DNA of 64,000 nt from Achromobacter sp. HZ34 (GTDB lineage Bacteria; Pseudomonadota; Gammaproteobacteria; Burkholderiales; Burkholderiaceae_B), in the NCBI RefSeq assembly GCF_002209485.1, contig NZ_NJIX01000004.1:248001-312000 (forward strand). The letters are read 5' to 3'. Shown piece after piece: positions 37,802 to 45,967 of the stretch; position 1 is the first letter of the stretch; every line of letters starts with the position of its first letter. The translations under genes and the position numbers were made by a program. Under the pieces are notes generated by a model. It saw nothing but the letters and a program-made list of their open reading frames with translations. It ran no database searches and was not told where the DNA came from.

Positions 37802-38419
37802 TTGAAACTTCTTTACGCCCCAACCTCGCCATTCGTCCGCAAGGTCATGGTGTGCGCCTCGATGACCGGCCTGGCCGACAGGATCGAATGGCTGGACAGC
37901 GCCGCGCACCCCATCAAGCGCGATGCGCGGATTGCCGCGCACAATCCCTTGGCCAAGGTCCCGACCCTGATCCTGGCGGACGGCCAGGCGCTCTACGACA
38001 GCCGTGTCATCTGTGAATATCTTGCCGACCTCGGCGGCAATGGCACGCTGTTTCCCGTTGCCGGCCCCGCGCGCTGGCAGGCGCTCACCTGGCAGGCCAT
38101 GGGCGACGGCTTGCTGGATGCTGCCTTGCTCGCGCGCTATGAGCGCACCGCGCGGCCCGAAGCGAAGCAGTGGGATGACTGGCGGCACGCGCAGTTGGTG
38201 AAGGTTGATGCCGCCCTGGCCGAAATCGAAGCGGTCGCCGCGGCACTCAAATCCGCCGATCCTTCCATCGGCGAGGTGGCCATAGGCTGCGCGCTGGGGT
38301 ATCTGGATTTCCGTTATCCGGAACTCGACTGGCGCGCGGCGCATCCCCATGCGGCGACGTGGTTCGCCGCGTTCAATGCGCTGCCTGCCATGCAGGCCAC
38401 CCTACCCCACGATGCCTGA
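37802..38419 (+). CDS. glutathione S-transferase
   Basis: The N-terminal thioredoxin-fold domain MKLLYAPTSPFVRKVMV has Ser9 near the glutathione thiol site, then NPLAKVPTLIL with the cis-Pro and the DSRVICEYLADL glutathione-binding pair. The C-terminal helical domain has VAIGCALGYLDFR. It has 205 residues. The start is TTG at 37802, with GGAG 6 bases before it. Downstream of the quinone reductase in the same direction, it may handle an electrophilic intermediate. Confidence 0.9.
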   Translation: MKLLYAPTSPFVRKVMVCASMTGLADRIEWLDSAAHPIKRDARIAAHNPLAKVPTLILADGQALYDSRVICEYLADLGGNGTLFPVAGPARWQALTWQAMGDGLLDAALLARYERTARPEAKQWDDWRHAQLVKVDAALAEIEAVAAALKSADPSIGEVAIGCALGYLDFRYPELDWRAAHPHAATWFAAFNALPAMQATLPHDA

Positions 38420-38431
38420 GGCGCCCACGAC

Positions 38432-38974
38432 ATGAACACAGCCACGAATCCGAACACAGCCACTGATACGAACGTGACCGCCACGGCCAACGAGTCCATC
38501 GCCACGAATGCGTCCAGCGACAGGCCGTATGCCACGACAGTCTGGTTTCTCAACGGACCCAATGCCAACCTGTACGGCCTGGACGCCAACAAGACGTACG
38601 GGTCGGACAGCTTTCCCACGTTACGCGAACGCTGCGAGAAGAAAGCCGCGGCGCTGGAGCTGAACCTGAATTTCGTGCAGTCCAATTGGGAAGGCCAGCT
38701 GGTGGACTGGATCCAGCAGGCCCGCGGCGATGCCCAGGGCGTCATCATCAATGCGGCGGGATTGACGTATTCTTCGATACCCATCCTGGACGCGCTGCTG
38801 TCCTTCCCCGGCCGTATCGTTGAAGTCCATATGAGCAACATCTGGCGCCGCGAGAGCTTCCGCCATCATTCGTATATTTCCAAGGCGGCGGATGGTGTCA
38901 TCGCCGGACTGGGCGCGGATGGCTACGAGCTGGCCATCGAGGCAATGGCACGCCTGATTCGTCGACCAACCTGA
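38432..38974 (+). CDS. type II 3-dehydroquinase-like protein with altered substrate site
   Basis: This 180-residue protein: the first 34 residues are an Asn/Thr/Ala-rich tail absent from normal AroQ enzymes. The rest follows the fold with LNGPNANLYG, catalytic Tyr56 in TYGS, NAAGLTYSS, EVHMSN (His133) and RRESFRHHS. However, the lid Arg (Arg19 in the M. tuberculosis enzyme, five residues before the Tyr) is Asp51, and the His of THTS is Tyr113. Fold and catalytic pair are kept, but shikimate-pathway activity is doubtful. It lies between the GST and hydroxyacid dehydrogenase genes. Confidence 0.78.
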   Translation: MNTATNPNTATDTNVTATANESIATNASSDRPYATTVWFLNGPNANLYGLDANKTYGSDSFPTLRERCEKKAAALELNLNFVQSNWEGQLVDWIQQARGDAQGVIINAAGLTYSSIPILDALLSFPGRIVEVHMSNIWRRESFRHHSYISKAADGVIAGLGADGYELAIEAMARLIRRPT

Positions 38975-38986
38975 GGCAGACAGGCA

Positions 38987-39937
38987 ATGAGCGCAAGCGA
39001 GATCTCCGGCACCCTGGTTTTCCACAGCGAGTTCGATGACTACGCCACCTGGCGCGACGCGTTGCACGCGCAGCTGCCGCGGCTGGACATCCGGCACGCC
39101 AGTGAAATCGACGATCCGGCCCAGGTCCGCTACGCCCTGGCGTGGAAGCCACCGGCGGGTTTCTTCGACCGCATGGCCAACCTGCGCCTGATCATCAACC
39201 TGGGCGCCGGTGTCGATTCCCTCGTCGGCCGGCAGGATCTGCCCGCGGGCGTACCCATCACCCGCATCACCGATCCGAACATGGCCCGCATGATGGCGAG
39301 CTATGTCCTGTTCGCCACGCTGCGCTATGCCCGCGACATCCCGTCGTTCGAGCAGGCGCAGAGAAATGGTACCTGGGCCTACCGTCACCCCCGCTCGCCC
39401 GAGGACATCCGCGTGGCGGTGCTCGGTCTGGGGGAGTTGGGCGCCTATGCCGCCCGGGAGCTGCGCCGGCAGGGCCTGACCGTGCTGGGCTGGTCGCGCA
39501 GTCCCCGGCAGATCGAAGGCATCCAATGCCATGCCGGCATGGACACGCTGGATACCGTGCTGGCGCAAGCCGACATCGTGGTGCTGATGCTGCCGCTTAC
39601 ACCGCGGACGCGGGGTTTGATCGATCGCGCCAGGCTGCTGCGACTGCCGCGTGGGGCGGCGTTGATCAATGTGGCAAGAGGTGCTCTGGTGGATCAGGCG
39701 GCCATGACTGAATTGCTCGGCTCGGGGCACCTGGGCGGCGCCACGCTGGATGTCTTCGAACGGGAGCCACTGCCGGCCGACGATCCCCTGTGGCGGATGG
39801 AGAATGTATTGATCACGCCCCATCTGGCCTCGGTGGCGATTCCCGCTTCCGCCGCGAAGCAGATCGCCGAGAACATCGCGCGCGTGGACCGGGGCCAGGC
39901 CCCGCTGAACGTCATCGATCCCGCGCGCGGCTACTGA
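38987..39937 (+). CDS. D-2-hydroxyacid dehydrogenase (glyoxylate/hydroxypyruvate reductase A type)
   Basis: This 316-residue NAD(P)-dependent enzyme reduces 2-oxoacids. The nucleotide loop is VLGLGELGAYAAREL. The catalytic triad is Arg in INVARGALVD, Glu in FEREPLP and His in ITPHLAS. The N-terminal part is divergent, as in GhrA enzymes. It starts 12 bases after the dehydroquinase-like gene and ends the plus-strand run, 8 bases short of the convergent permease gene. Confidence 0.9.
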   Translation: MSASEISGTLVFHSEFDDYATWRDALHAQLPRLDIRHASEIDDPAQVRYALAWKPPAGFFDRMANLRLIINLGAGVDSLVGRQDLPAGVPITRITDPNMARMMASYVLFATLRYARDIPSFEQAQRNGTWAYRHPRSPEDIRVAVLGLGELGAYAARELRRQGLTVLGWSRSPRQIEGIQCHAGMDTLDTVLAQADIVVLMLPLTPRTRGLIDRARLLRLPRGAALINVARGALVDQAAMTELLGSGHLGGATLDVFEREPLPADDPLWRMENVLITPHLASVAIPASAAKQIAENIARVDRGQAPLNVIDPARGY

Positions 39938-39945
39938 CGCCGTAC

Positions 39946-40857
39946 CTAGTGCGTGTCCTCGATATTGAGGATGCGCCCCAGCCCCAGGAAACGATGGGCG
40001 AAGACCAGCAGCGCGGCGGTCACGAAGATATACACGACCGATAATGCCGCCAGGGTAGGATCGGCGAATTCACGCACATAGTTGTACATCGCCACCGGCA
40101 AGGTCTGCGTACTTTGCGTGGTGACGAACAGCGACGCGGTGAATTCGCTGAAGGACATGATGGCGGCGAACAGCCAGCCACCGAACAGGCCCGGCGCCAG
40201 CAGCGGTATGGTGATCGTGAACAGCACCCGCGACGGCGATGCCCCCAGGCTGGCCGCGCTCTGCTCCAGGCGCTCGTCCAGGTTTTCCATCGACACATAG
40301 ACGCTGCGCAGCACGAAAGGCAGCACCAATATCACGTGGCAGAGGATCACGATGCCGTAGCCGCGTTCGATATCGAGCTGCGCCACCAGGATCAACAAGC
40401 CCAGGCCCACGGTGAAATGGGGAATCACCAGCGGTGACAGCAGGATGGCCTGCAGCAGATGCTTGCCGGGAAACGCCATGCGCTTCACCGCCACGGCCAG
40501 GCCGGTGCCTATCACCAGGGCAAGGCAGGACGCCCACAGCATCACGATCATGCTGGCGTGGAAACCATCCTGGAAGTCACCGTAGGTGAACACTCGCTTG
40601 AACCAGCGCAAGGACCAGGACTCGGGCGGAAACGTCAGCAGGGCCTTGTCGTTGAAGGCGGCCACCGTCACCACCACCACGGGCAGCAGCACGAAGGCGA
40701 GCAGCACGATGATCAGGATCGGACCGCCTATGCGCAACCACAGGGGAGATTTGTTGCGTGGCCGCGCCTTCGGCGCACTGGCGCTGCGCCCGCCGGCAAC
40801 GCCAGGGGCGGCGTCGAGGGTGTTGGCATTGCCTGCGACGGAAGTCTGGATCTTCAT
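39946..40857 (-). CDS. ABC transporter permease, PotC type
   Basis: This 303-residue inner-membrane permease has an N-terminal cytoplasmic Ala/Ser/Arg-rich tail, about six helices, and the EAA-type loop (QSAASLGASPSRVLFTITIPLLAPG) that contacts the ATPase. It follows the PotB-type permease by a single base in the same operon. With the permease and binder upstream and the ATPase at 35.6 kb it makes a complete POPT importer. Confidence 0.9.
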   Translation of the reverse strand: MKIQTSVAGNANTLDAAPGVAGGRSASAPKARPRNKSPLWLRIGGPILIIVLLAFVLLPVVVVTVAAFNDKALLTFPPESWSLRWFKRVFTYGDFQDGFHASMIVMLWASCLALVIGTGLAVAVKRMAFPGKHLLQAILLSPLVIPHFTVGLGLLILVAQLDIERGYGIVILCHVILVLPFVLRSVYVSMENLDERLEQSAASLGASPSRVLFTITIPLLAPGLFGGWLFAAIMSFSEFTASLFVTTQSTQTLPVAMYNYVREFADPTLAALSVVYIFVTAALLVFAHRFLGLGRILNIEDTH

Positions 40858-40858
40858 G

Positions 40859-41725
40859 TCAGTGGCCTCCGAAGGCTTTCAAGCGGCGGGTCACTTGCCC
40901 CAGGAACATCAGCGAGACGGCGGTCAAGGCCAGGCCGACGATGCTGAGGCTGGCCGCCAGGGGGAAATTCATGGACGCGAATCCCAATTGATAGACCAGC
41001 GTCGAAACCGTCGGCACCCGGCCGCCGCCTATCATCTGCGGCGTGGCGAAGGCGCTGAAGGTCCACGCGAAAGAGGTGGTCACGCTGGCCAGGATGCCGG
41101 GCATGGACAAAGGCAGGGTGACGGTCAGGAAAGTGCGTACCGGCCCCGCGCCCAGGCTCTCCGCCGCCTTCTCATAATCGCGATCGATATGCGAGATGGC
41201 GGTCGCCAGCATCAGCACCACCACGGGTATGGTCACGTGGACCAGGGCCACCAGCACGCCCAGGTGGGTGAACATCAAGGCCAGGGGCTGGTCGATGATG
41301 CCCAGCTTGCGCAACACGGTGTTGATGAAGCCGTTGTTGCCCAGCACGATGATCCACGAGTAGGTGCGCACGATTTCGCCCAGGAACAGCGGCGTGATCG
41401 AAACGATCAGGATGAAGGACTTGAAGAAGCGGTTGCGTACCCGGACCAGCGCGTAGGCCAGCGGATAGGCCACCAGTATCGAGAATACGGTGGTCTCCAC
41501 GCTCAGGCGCAGGGTGTTGAAGAATGCTTCGAGATAGATGGGCTTGCCCAGTCCCGTGAAGTTCGCCAGCGTCAGTCCGCCGACGTCCAGCGAACCGGGA
41601 ATGAACGCGCGTACGCTGTATTGCAATACGGCTGCCAGCGCCACGCATATGCACAAGGCGACGAAGCTGGCGGGCGATATCAACCATCCCTTGAGTTTGG
41701 AGCGCGCGTCCATGAGCAGACCCAT
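40859..41725 (-). CDS. ABC transporter permease, PotB type
   Basis: This 288-residue permease has six predicted helices and the EAA loop EKAAESLGAGPVRTFLTVTLPLSMPG. ATG 41713 is an alternative start. It lies between the binding protein gene (upstream, 17-base gap) and the second permease (1-base gap), forming one operon on the minus strand. Confidence 0.9.
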   Translation of the reverse strand: MGLLMDARSKLKGWLISPASFVALCICVALAAVLQYSVRAFIPGSLDVGGLTLANFTGLGKPIYLEAFFNTLRLSVETTVFSILVAYPLAYALVRVRNRFFKSFILIVSITPLFLGEIVRTYSWIIVLGNNGFINTVLRKLGIIDQPLALMFTHLGVLVALVHVTIPVVVLMLATAISHIDRDYEKAAESLGAGPVRTFLTVTLPLSMPGILASVTTSFAWTFSAFATPQMIGGGRVPTVSTLVYQLGFASMNFPLAASLSIVGLALTAVSLMFLGQVTRRLKAFGGH

Positions 41726-41742
41726 CCATCGTCCACGTTGAC

Positions 41743-42768
41743 TCAGTTCATCATGTTTTCAGTGAACCACTTGCGCCATTCGGCCGTCTTCTCGGCGCGC
41801 AACTTGTCGTCGATGACGATGGCCTGGGTGTCCCACTGCTGCTTGGTGGTGAACACGCCGGGCAAAGCGGCATCCTCGGCCGACACCTTGGCGTCGTCGA
41901 TGACCGGGCTGGCCTTCTTGGCGGCGACGATCTTGCTCTGCACCTCGGGCGATAGGGCGATATTGATGAACTTGTAGGCCAGGTCGGCCCTGGGGCTGCC
42001 CTTCATGATGGCCATGGTGTCCACGCCCAGCACCGCGCCTTCCTTGGGCATGGCGACCTTGATCGGCACGCCTTGCCCGATCATGTAGTAGGCATTCATG
42101 GACAGCAGGACCTGCACCGGTGTTTCACCGGAAGCGATCAGTTGCTGGCTGTTGGCGTCGTTGGTGTAGTACGCCTTGAAGTTCGGCTTCAAGGCCTTCA
42201 GCTTATCCTCGCCCTTCTGCCAGCTGCTGGCGTCGCCACCCGACAGCATCGCGGCGATGGTGATGATGTGGCTGGGATCGAAGTCGGGCGCCGACAGCTT
42301 GCCTTTCAATGCCGGATTCCACAGATCGTTCCAGCTGTCGAACTTGATATCCTTGGGTACCAGGTCGGGACGATAGCCGATGGTGTAGACGTAGGCCCAG
42401 CTGCCGATGTGGTACGGGCTGATCTTGGCCCGGTCCACCAGGTGGGAGTAGTTGGGGATCTTGCTGGTGTCCAGTTTCTCGTACAGATTGGCGTTCACGT
42501 ACAGCCAGCCGATGTGCGAGGTGGTGAACGTGATGTCGCTTTCCGGCTTGCCGGCGAGCTTGGCCTTGTTCAAGCGGTCTATGGTGCCGCCGGTGATGTA
42601 CTTGACCGGCACGCCGGTCTGCTTGGTGAACTCCTTGCCTATGGTCTCGTCGATCAGGTCACGGAAGCTGCCGCCCCAGGTGCTGACCACCAGGGCATCC
42701 TGGGCATGCGCCGCGGAGGAGATCAATGCGCCGGCAAGCATGCCGGCAGAGAGTAGCTTTCTTATCAT
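41743..42768 (-). CDS. spermidine/putrescine-type periplasmic binding protein
   Basis: This 341-residue binding protein has a signal peptide ending SSAAHA and PotD-like features: LVVSTWGGSFRD, SDITFTTSHIG, PYHIGSWAYVYTIGYRPD, SWNDLWNPALKGK and a C-terminal MMN tail. ATG 42768 is preferred over GTG 42771 because AGGGG lies 6 bases before it. Aromatic and acidic residues typical of polyamine binding are not obvious, so the ligand may differ. Confidence 0.88.
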   Translation of the reverse strand: MIRKLLSAGMLAGALISSAAHAQDALVVSTWGGSFRDLIDETIGKEFTKQTGVPVKYITGGTIDRLNKAKLAGKPESDITFTTSHIGWLYVNANLYEKLDTSKIPNYSHLVDRAKISPYHIGSWAYVYTIGYRPDLVPKDIKFDSWNDLWNPALKGKLSAPDFDPSHIITIAAMLSGGDASSWQKGEDKLKALKPNFKAYYTNDANSQQLIASGETPVQVLLSMNAYYMIGQGVPIKVAMPKEGAVLGVDTMAIMKGSPRADLAYKFINIALSPEVQSKIVAAKKASPVIDDAKVSAEDAALPGVFTTKQQWDTQAIVIDDKLRAEKTAEWRKWFTENMMN

Positions 42769-42774
42769 CACGAA

Positions 42775-42788
42775 CCCCTTGTAGATAT
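42775..42788 (-). promoter_or_regulatory. leader motif shared by the two ABC binding-protein genes (copy 1)
   Basis: The plus-strand string CCCCTTGTAGATAT here matches CCCCTTGTATATAT at 45872-45885 in 13 of 14 bases. Each lies immediately upstream of a binding-protein start and includes the Shine-Dalgarno (AAGGGG when read on the minus strand). Confidence 0.4.
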
Positions 42789-42830
42789 ACCGCTATGGAT
42801 TGAAGTGTTTGCAGCTATCGCTATCATTAC

Positions 42831-42875
42831 TCGGCTTACAAAAGCTCGGCCTACAAAACGTCGGCTTACAAAACC
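42831..42875. repeat. three tandem 15-bp repeats at the 3' end of the ABC ATPase gene
   Basis: Three copies of TCGGCTTACAAAAGC-like units (42831-42845, 42846-42860, 42861-42875) differ at a few bases. Read on the minus strand, they duplicate the last two codons, the stop codon and the next two codons in frame, giving the series TAA, TAG, TAA in one frame after the ATPase. Confidence 0.8.
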
Positions 42876-43651
42876 TGGTCGAGAAAATTCCTCAGGCGGT
42901 CGCTGGCCGGGGCGTCGAAGAAGGTGTCCGCCGGCCCGCTTTCGACGATCTCGCCACGCTCCATGAAGACGCAGCGGTCCGCTACGCGCCGAGCGAAACC
43001 CATTTCATGGGTCACGCAGATCATGGTGATGCCGGTCTGGGCCAGGTCTTCCATGATGCGCAGCACGGAGCCCACCGATTCCGGGTCGAGCGCGGATGTG
43101 GGCTCGTCGAACAGCATGATGCGCGGCTTCAGGCACAGCGCCCGCGCGATCGCCACGCGCTGTTGCTGGCCGCCGGACAGCTGGATGGGATATTTGTGGA
43201 CCTGCTCCGCCACGTTGACCTTGGCCAGGTACTCGTGGGCGATGGCTTCGGCTTCCTTCTCCGCGATCTTCAACGCGAGGCGCAGCGCGAAGGTGCAGTT
43301 CGCCAGCACGGTCATGTGCGGGAACAGATTGAAATTCTGGAACACCATGCCCAGCTCGCGCCGCACCTTTTCCACATCTTCCTGGCGTCGTGTCAGCTTG
43401 ATGCCGCTGACATGGATCTGGCCGGAGTCGTGCTGTTCCAGATGATTGATGCAGCGTATGAGGGTGGATTTACCGGAGCCGGAAGGGCCGCAGAGCACCA
43501 CGATCTCGCCGCTCGCCACATCCAGGTCGATGTCGCGCAACGCATGGAACGTGCCATAAAACTTGTTCAGGCCGGCGATCGAAACCGCGGGCGCCTGGCC
43601 GCGCGCGGCAGCGGCTTGGGGCATGGCCAGGTTGGAAGGAAGTGCGCTCAT
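42866..43651 (-). CDS. polar amino-acid ABC transporter ATP-binding protein (GlnQ/HisP type)
   Basis: This 261-residue protein has Walker A GPSGSGKST, Q-loop FQNFNLFPHMT, signature LSGGQQQR, Walker B MLFDEPTSALDPE and switch CVTHEMGFAR, the typical order of PAAT-family ATPases. The N-terminal 20 residues are an extra tail. It is the last gene of a minus-strand operon with two permeases and a binder. The stop codon lies in a 15-bp tandem repeat. Confidence 0.94.
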   Translation of the reverse strand: MSALPSNLAMPQAAAARGQAPAVSIAGLNKFYGTFHALRDIDLDVASGEIVVLCGPSGSGKSTLIRCINHLEQHDSGQIHVSGIKLTRRQEDVEKVRRELGMVFQNFNLFPHMTVLANCTFALRLALKIAEKEAEAIAHEYLAKVNVAEQVHKYPIQLSGGQQQRVAIARALCLKPRIMLFDEPTSALDPESVGSVLRIMEDLAQTGITMICVTHEMGFARRVADRCVFMERGEIVESGPADTFFDAPASDRLRNFLDQVL

Positions 43652-43658
43652 GGTGGAT

Positions 43659-44348
43659 TCAGGCCCTGGCGAGATAACGGTTGAACTTGCGGTCCGCCGC
43701 GGCGAACGCCAGGCGGATGCCGTTGGTGATGCACCAGTAAATGGCGGCTGCCGTCATCAGGGGCGTAAAGGGATCGTAGGTGTAGTCGAAGACGGTATTG
43801 GCGGCGGCCGTCAGGTCCACCAGGGTGATGGCGCTGACCGCCGCGGTGCTCTTGACCATGATGAGCAGCTCGTTTTGATACGCCCTGAGCACATAGCGCG
43901 CGGCCAGCGGCAGGCGCAGGCGGAACAGGATCTGGCGTGGCTTCAAGCCCAGTGTCGCCGCCGCTTCCAGGGTGCCCTGCGGGACGGCCGCCAACCCACC
44001 ACGAATGATCTCGGCCATGAAGCCGGAGTGGGTCAGCGCCAGGCCGATCCACGCGCATACATAGGCATTGGAGAAGAGGTTCCAGAGGAAGGTCCCGCGC
44101 ACGATGGCGAACTGAGGCAGTCCGCTATAGATCAGATACAGCAGCACCAGGCTGGGCACGCCGCGAAAGAAGCCGATATAGGCGGCGGCCAGGACGGACC
44201 GGGGCCCGGGACGAAAGCGCGCCAATGCGATGGGCAAGGCCAGCAGAAGGCCGAAGACCAGGACGGGCAGCAACACCGCGAAGGTCGTGGCGGTTCCCGC
44301 CAGCAGCTTGGGCAAGCTGTCCCATGCGACTTGCGGGTCAAAGTACAT
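43659..44348 (-). CDS. polar amino-acid ABC transporter permease
   Basis: This 229-residue HisMQ-family permease has an N-terminal segment in the membrane, RGVPSLVLLYLIYSGLPQ and the EAA loop LEAAATLGLKPRQILFRLRLPLA. Its start overlaps the end of the first permease by 11 bases and its stop is 7 bases before the ATPase start. Confidence 0.92.
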   Translation of the reverse strand: MYFDPQVAWDSLPKLLAGTATTFAVLLPVLVFGLLLALPIALARFRPGPRSVLAAAYIGFFRGVPSLVLLYLIYSGLPQFAIVRGTFLWNLFSNAYVCAWIGLALTHSGFMAEIIRGGLAAVPQGTLEAAATLGLKPRQILFRLRLPLAARYVLRAYQNELLIMVKSTAAVSAITLVDLTAAANTVFDYTYDPFTPLMTAAAIYWCITNGIRLAFAAADRKFNRYLARA

Positions 44349-45051
44349 GCGAGGCTCCCTTGGTCACGATCGGGTGGAAGCCGCGCCCCGCCCACTGTTC
44401 CACATTCCTGGCGACGTAGTACGTAAGCCAGGTCATTCCCAGGAAGAAAGCGGACGCCAGCAGGTAGTAGATGAACGGTTCTTTCGTCACGCCCGACGCC
44501 AGCTTGGCGTAGGCCATGATTTCCTTCAGGCCGATCAGCGACACCAGGGCCGTATCCTTCAGCACCACGATCCACATATTGGTCATGCCCGGCAGCGCCA
44601 GGCGCAGCATCTGCGGCAGGATCACCCGCAGCCAGATGATGCGGCGCGGCACCAGCAGCACCCGTCCCGCCTCGAACTGGCCGTGCGGCACGTTCTGGAT
44701 GGCGCTGCGTATCAAGTCGGCGAGATAGGCGCCATACACCATGCCCAGGGCCGCGACCGCCGCCATGAAGGGCGTGACTTCGATGCTCGTGGCGATGCCG
44801 AACGGCGCCAGCAGGCTGGCGACGATGTCCGAGCCGCCGTAGTAGAAGAGAAAGGCCACGAGCAGCGACGGCACGCCCGTGAACACGGACGCGTAAGGCA
44901 CCCAGATGAGTTGCGTCAGCAAGCGCGGGCGCAGCGTGGCCAGGGCGAACAGCGTGCCGATCGCCAGGGCCAATAAATAGGCGCACACCGCCACCTGTAT
45001 CGTGGTCAGGGCGCCTATCCCGAGTTGTTGCACGAAGCCCATCGAAGGCAT
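44338..45051 (-). CDS. polar amino-acid ABC transporter permease
   Basis: This 237-residue permease is paired with the one downstream. Features are TGVPSLLVAFLFYYGG, the EAA loop FEAGRVLLVPRRIIWLRVILPQM and six or so hydrophobic segments. It follows the binding-protein gene by 15 bases in the same operon. Confidence 0.92.
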   Translation of the reverse strand: MPSMGFVQQLGIGALTTIQVAVCAYLLALAIGTLFALATLRPRLLTQLIWVPYASVFTGVPSLLVAFLFYYGGSDIVASLLAPFGIATSIEVTPFMAAVAALGMVYGAYLADLIRSAIQNVPHGQFEAGRVLLVPRRIIWLRVILPQMLRLALPGMTNMWIVVLKDTALVSLIGLKEIMAYAKLASGVTKEPFIYYLLASAFFLGMTWLTYYVARNVEQWAGRGFHPIVTKGASHVL

Positions 45052-45066
45052 GGCTACGTCCTCGCC

Positions 45067-45864
45067 TTATTTGCAGGCGGCTTCTTCGGGCAGCAGCGCC
45101 ACGTCCATATACTTCTTGCGCAGCGTGGTGAAGGTGCAGTCCTTGATGATGGTGTCCAGCGTGGCGTTCATGCGGTTCAGCAGTTCCGCGCTGTCCTTGC
45201 GCGCGATCCAGCTCGATCCCGCTTCGCCGCCGCCCGTCCACAGGTCGCCGCCGGCGAACTTCCAGTTCTTGCCCTCGGGCTTGGAAAGGAATTCATTGGT
45301 CCAGCTGATCTTCGGGCCCAGGCTCATGTCCAGCCGGCCGTTGGCCAGGTCCAGCCTGATCTGGTCCGGATTGTCGTAGAACACGATCTGCACGGCATCG
45401 CCGAACTGCTCTCCCACGTATTTGGCCTGGGCCGATCCTCTCTGCAAGCCGATGCGCACGCCTTTCAAGCCGGCCTTGGTGAACGCGTAGTTCTTGTCGG
45501 CCGGCACCACATAGGAATCCGGGTTGAACAGGATGGGCCGGCCGAACAGCACTTTTTCCTTGCGTTCCGGCAGCGGCTTGGTCTGGCTGACGACGGCGTC
45601 CAGTTTTTTCTGCAGCAGGGCGGGGATCAGCCCCTTGAAGTCCATGACCACGATCTCGCATTGCGCATTCATGCGCTTGCACATCTCGCGCGCAAGGTCG
45701 GGCTCCAGGCCGGTGAGGCGGCCCGATGGGTCCACCATGCTGAACGGGGGATAGCTGCCCTCGTTGCCCAGCACCAGTTTTTCCGCATGGGCGGGCGCAA
45801 GGCTGCTGGCCAGGAGCGAGACACCGGCCATTGTGAAAGCCGCGATGGATGATTTGAACTTCAT
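45067..45864 (-). CDS. periplasmic polar amino-acid binding protein (SBP family 3)
   Basis: This 265-residue protein has a signal peptide ending PAHA followed by LVLGNEGSYPPFSMVDPSG, the family-3 opening, and LTGLEPDLAREMCKRM. The usual ligand-clamping Arg and Asp are approximated by the KGVRIGLQRGS region. AGGGG lies 7 bases before the ATG. It heads the transporter operon and lies just downstream of the arylmalonate decarboxylase-like gene. Confidence 0.92.
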   Translation of the reverse strand: MKFKSSIAAFTMAGVSLLASSLAPAHAEKLVLGNEGSYPPFSMVDPSGRLTGLEPDLAREMCKRMNAQCEIVVMDFKGLIPALLQKKLDAVVSQTKPLPERKEKVLFGRPILFNPDSYVVPADKNYAFTKAGLKGVRIGLQRGSAQAKYVGEQFGDAVQIVFYDNPDQIRLDLANGRLDMSLGPKISWTNEFLSKPEGKNWKFAGGDLWTGGGEAGSSWIARKDSAELLNRMNATLDTIIKDCTFTTLRKKYMDVALLPEEAACK

Positions 45865-45871
45865 TTTTATT

Positions 45872-45885
45872 CCCCTTGTATATAT
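45872..45885 (-). promoter_or_regulatory. leader motif shared by the two ABC binding-protein genes (copy 2)
   Basis: CCCCTTGTATATAT is the second copy of the leader string described at 42775, and includes the Shine-Dalgarno of this binding-protein gene. It may reflect a common regulator or simply related leader origin. Confidence 0.4.
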
Positions 45886-45894
45886 CGATCAGTG

Positions 45895-45926
45895 CTGTCG
45901 GCGGTCAGCCTTGTGGCCGCCGACAG
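45895..45926 (-). other. hairpin between the decarboxylase-like gene and the amino-acid transporter
   Basis: CTGTCGGCGG and CCGCCGACAG form a perfect 10-bp stem around a 12-base loop. No T-tract follows on either strand, so it is more likely an RNA stability or processing element between the two parts of one transcript than a terminator. Confidence 0.5.
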
Positions 45927-45967
45927 GTCCTCTGTCTACTGCTTGAATCCGCTGCGTGGCTCCCTGC

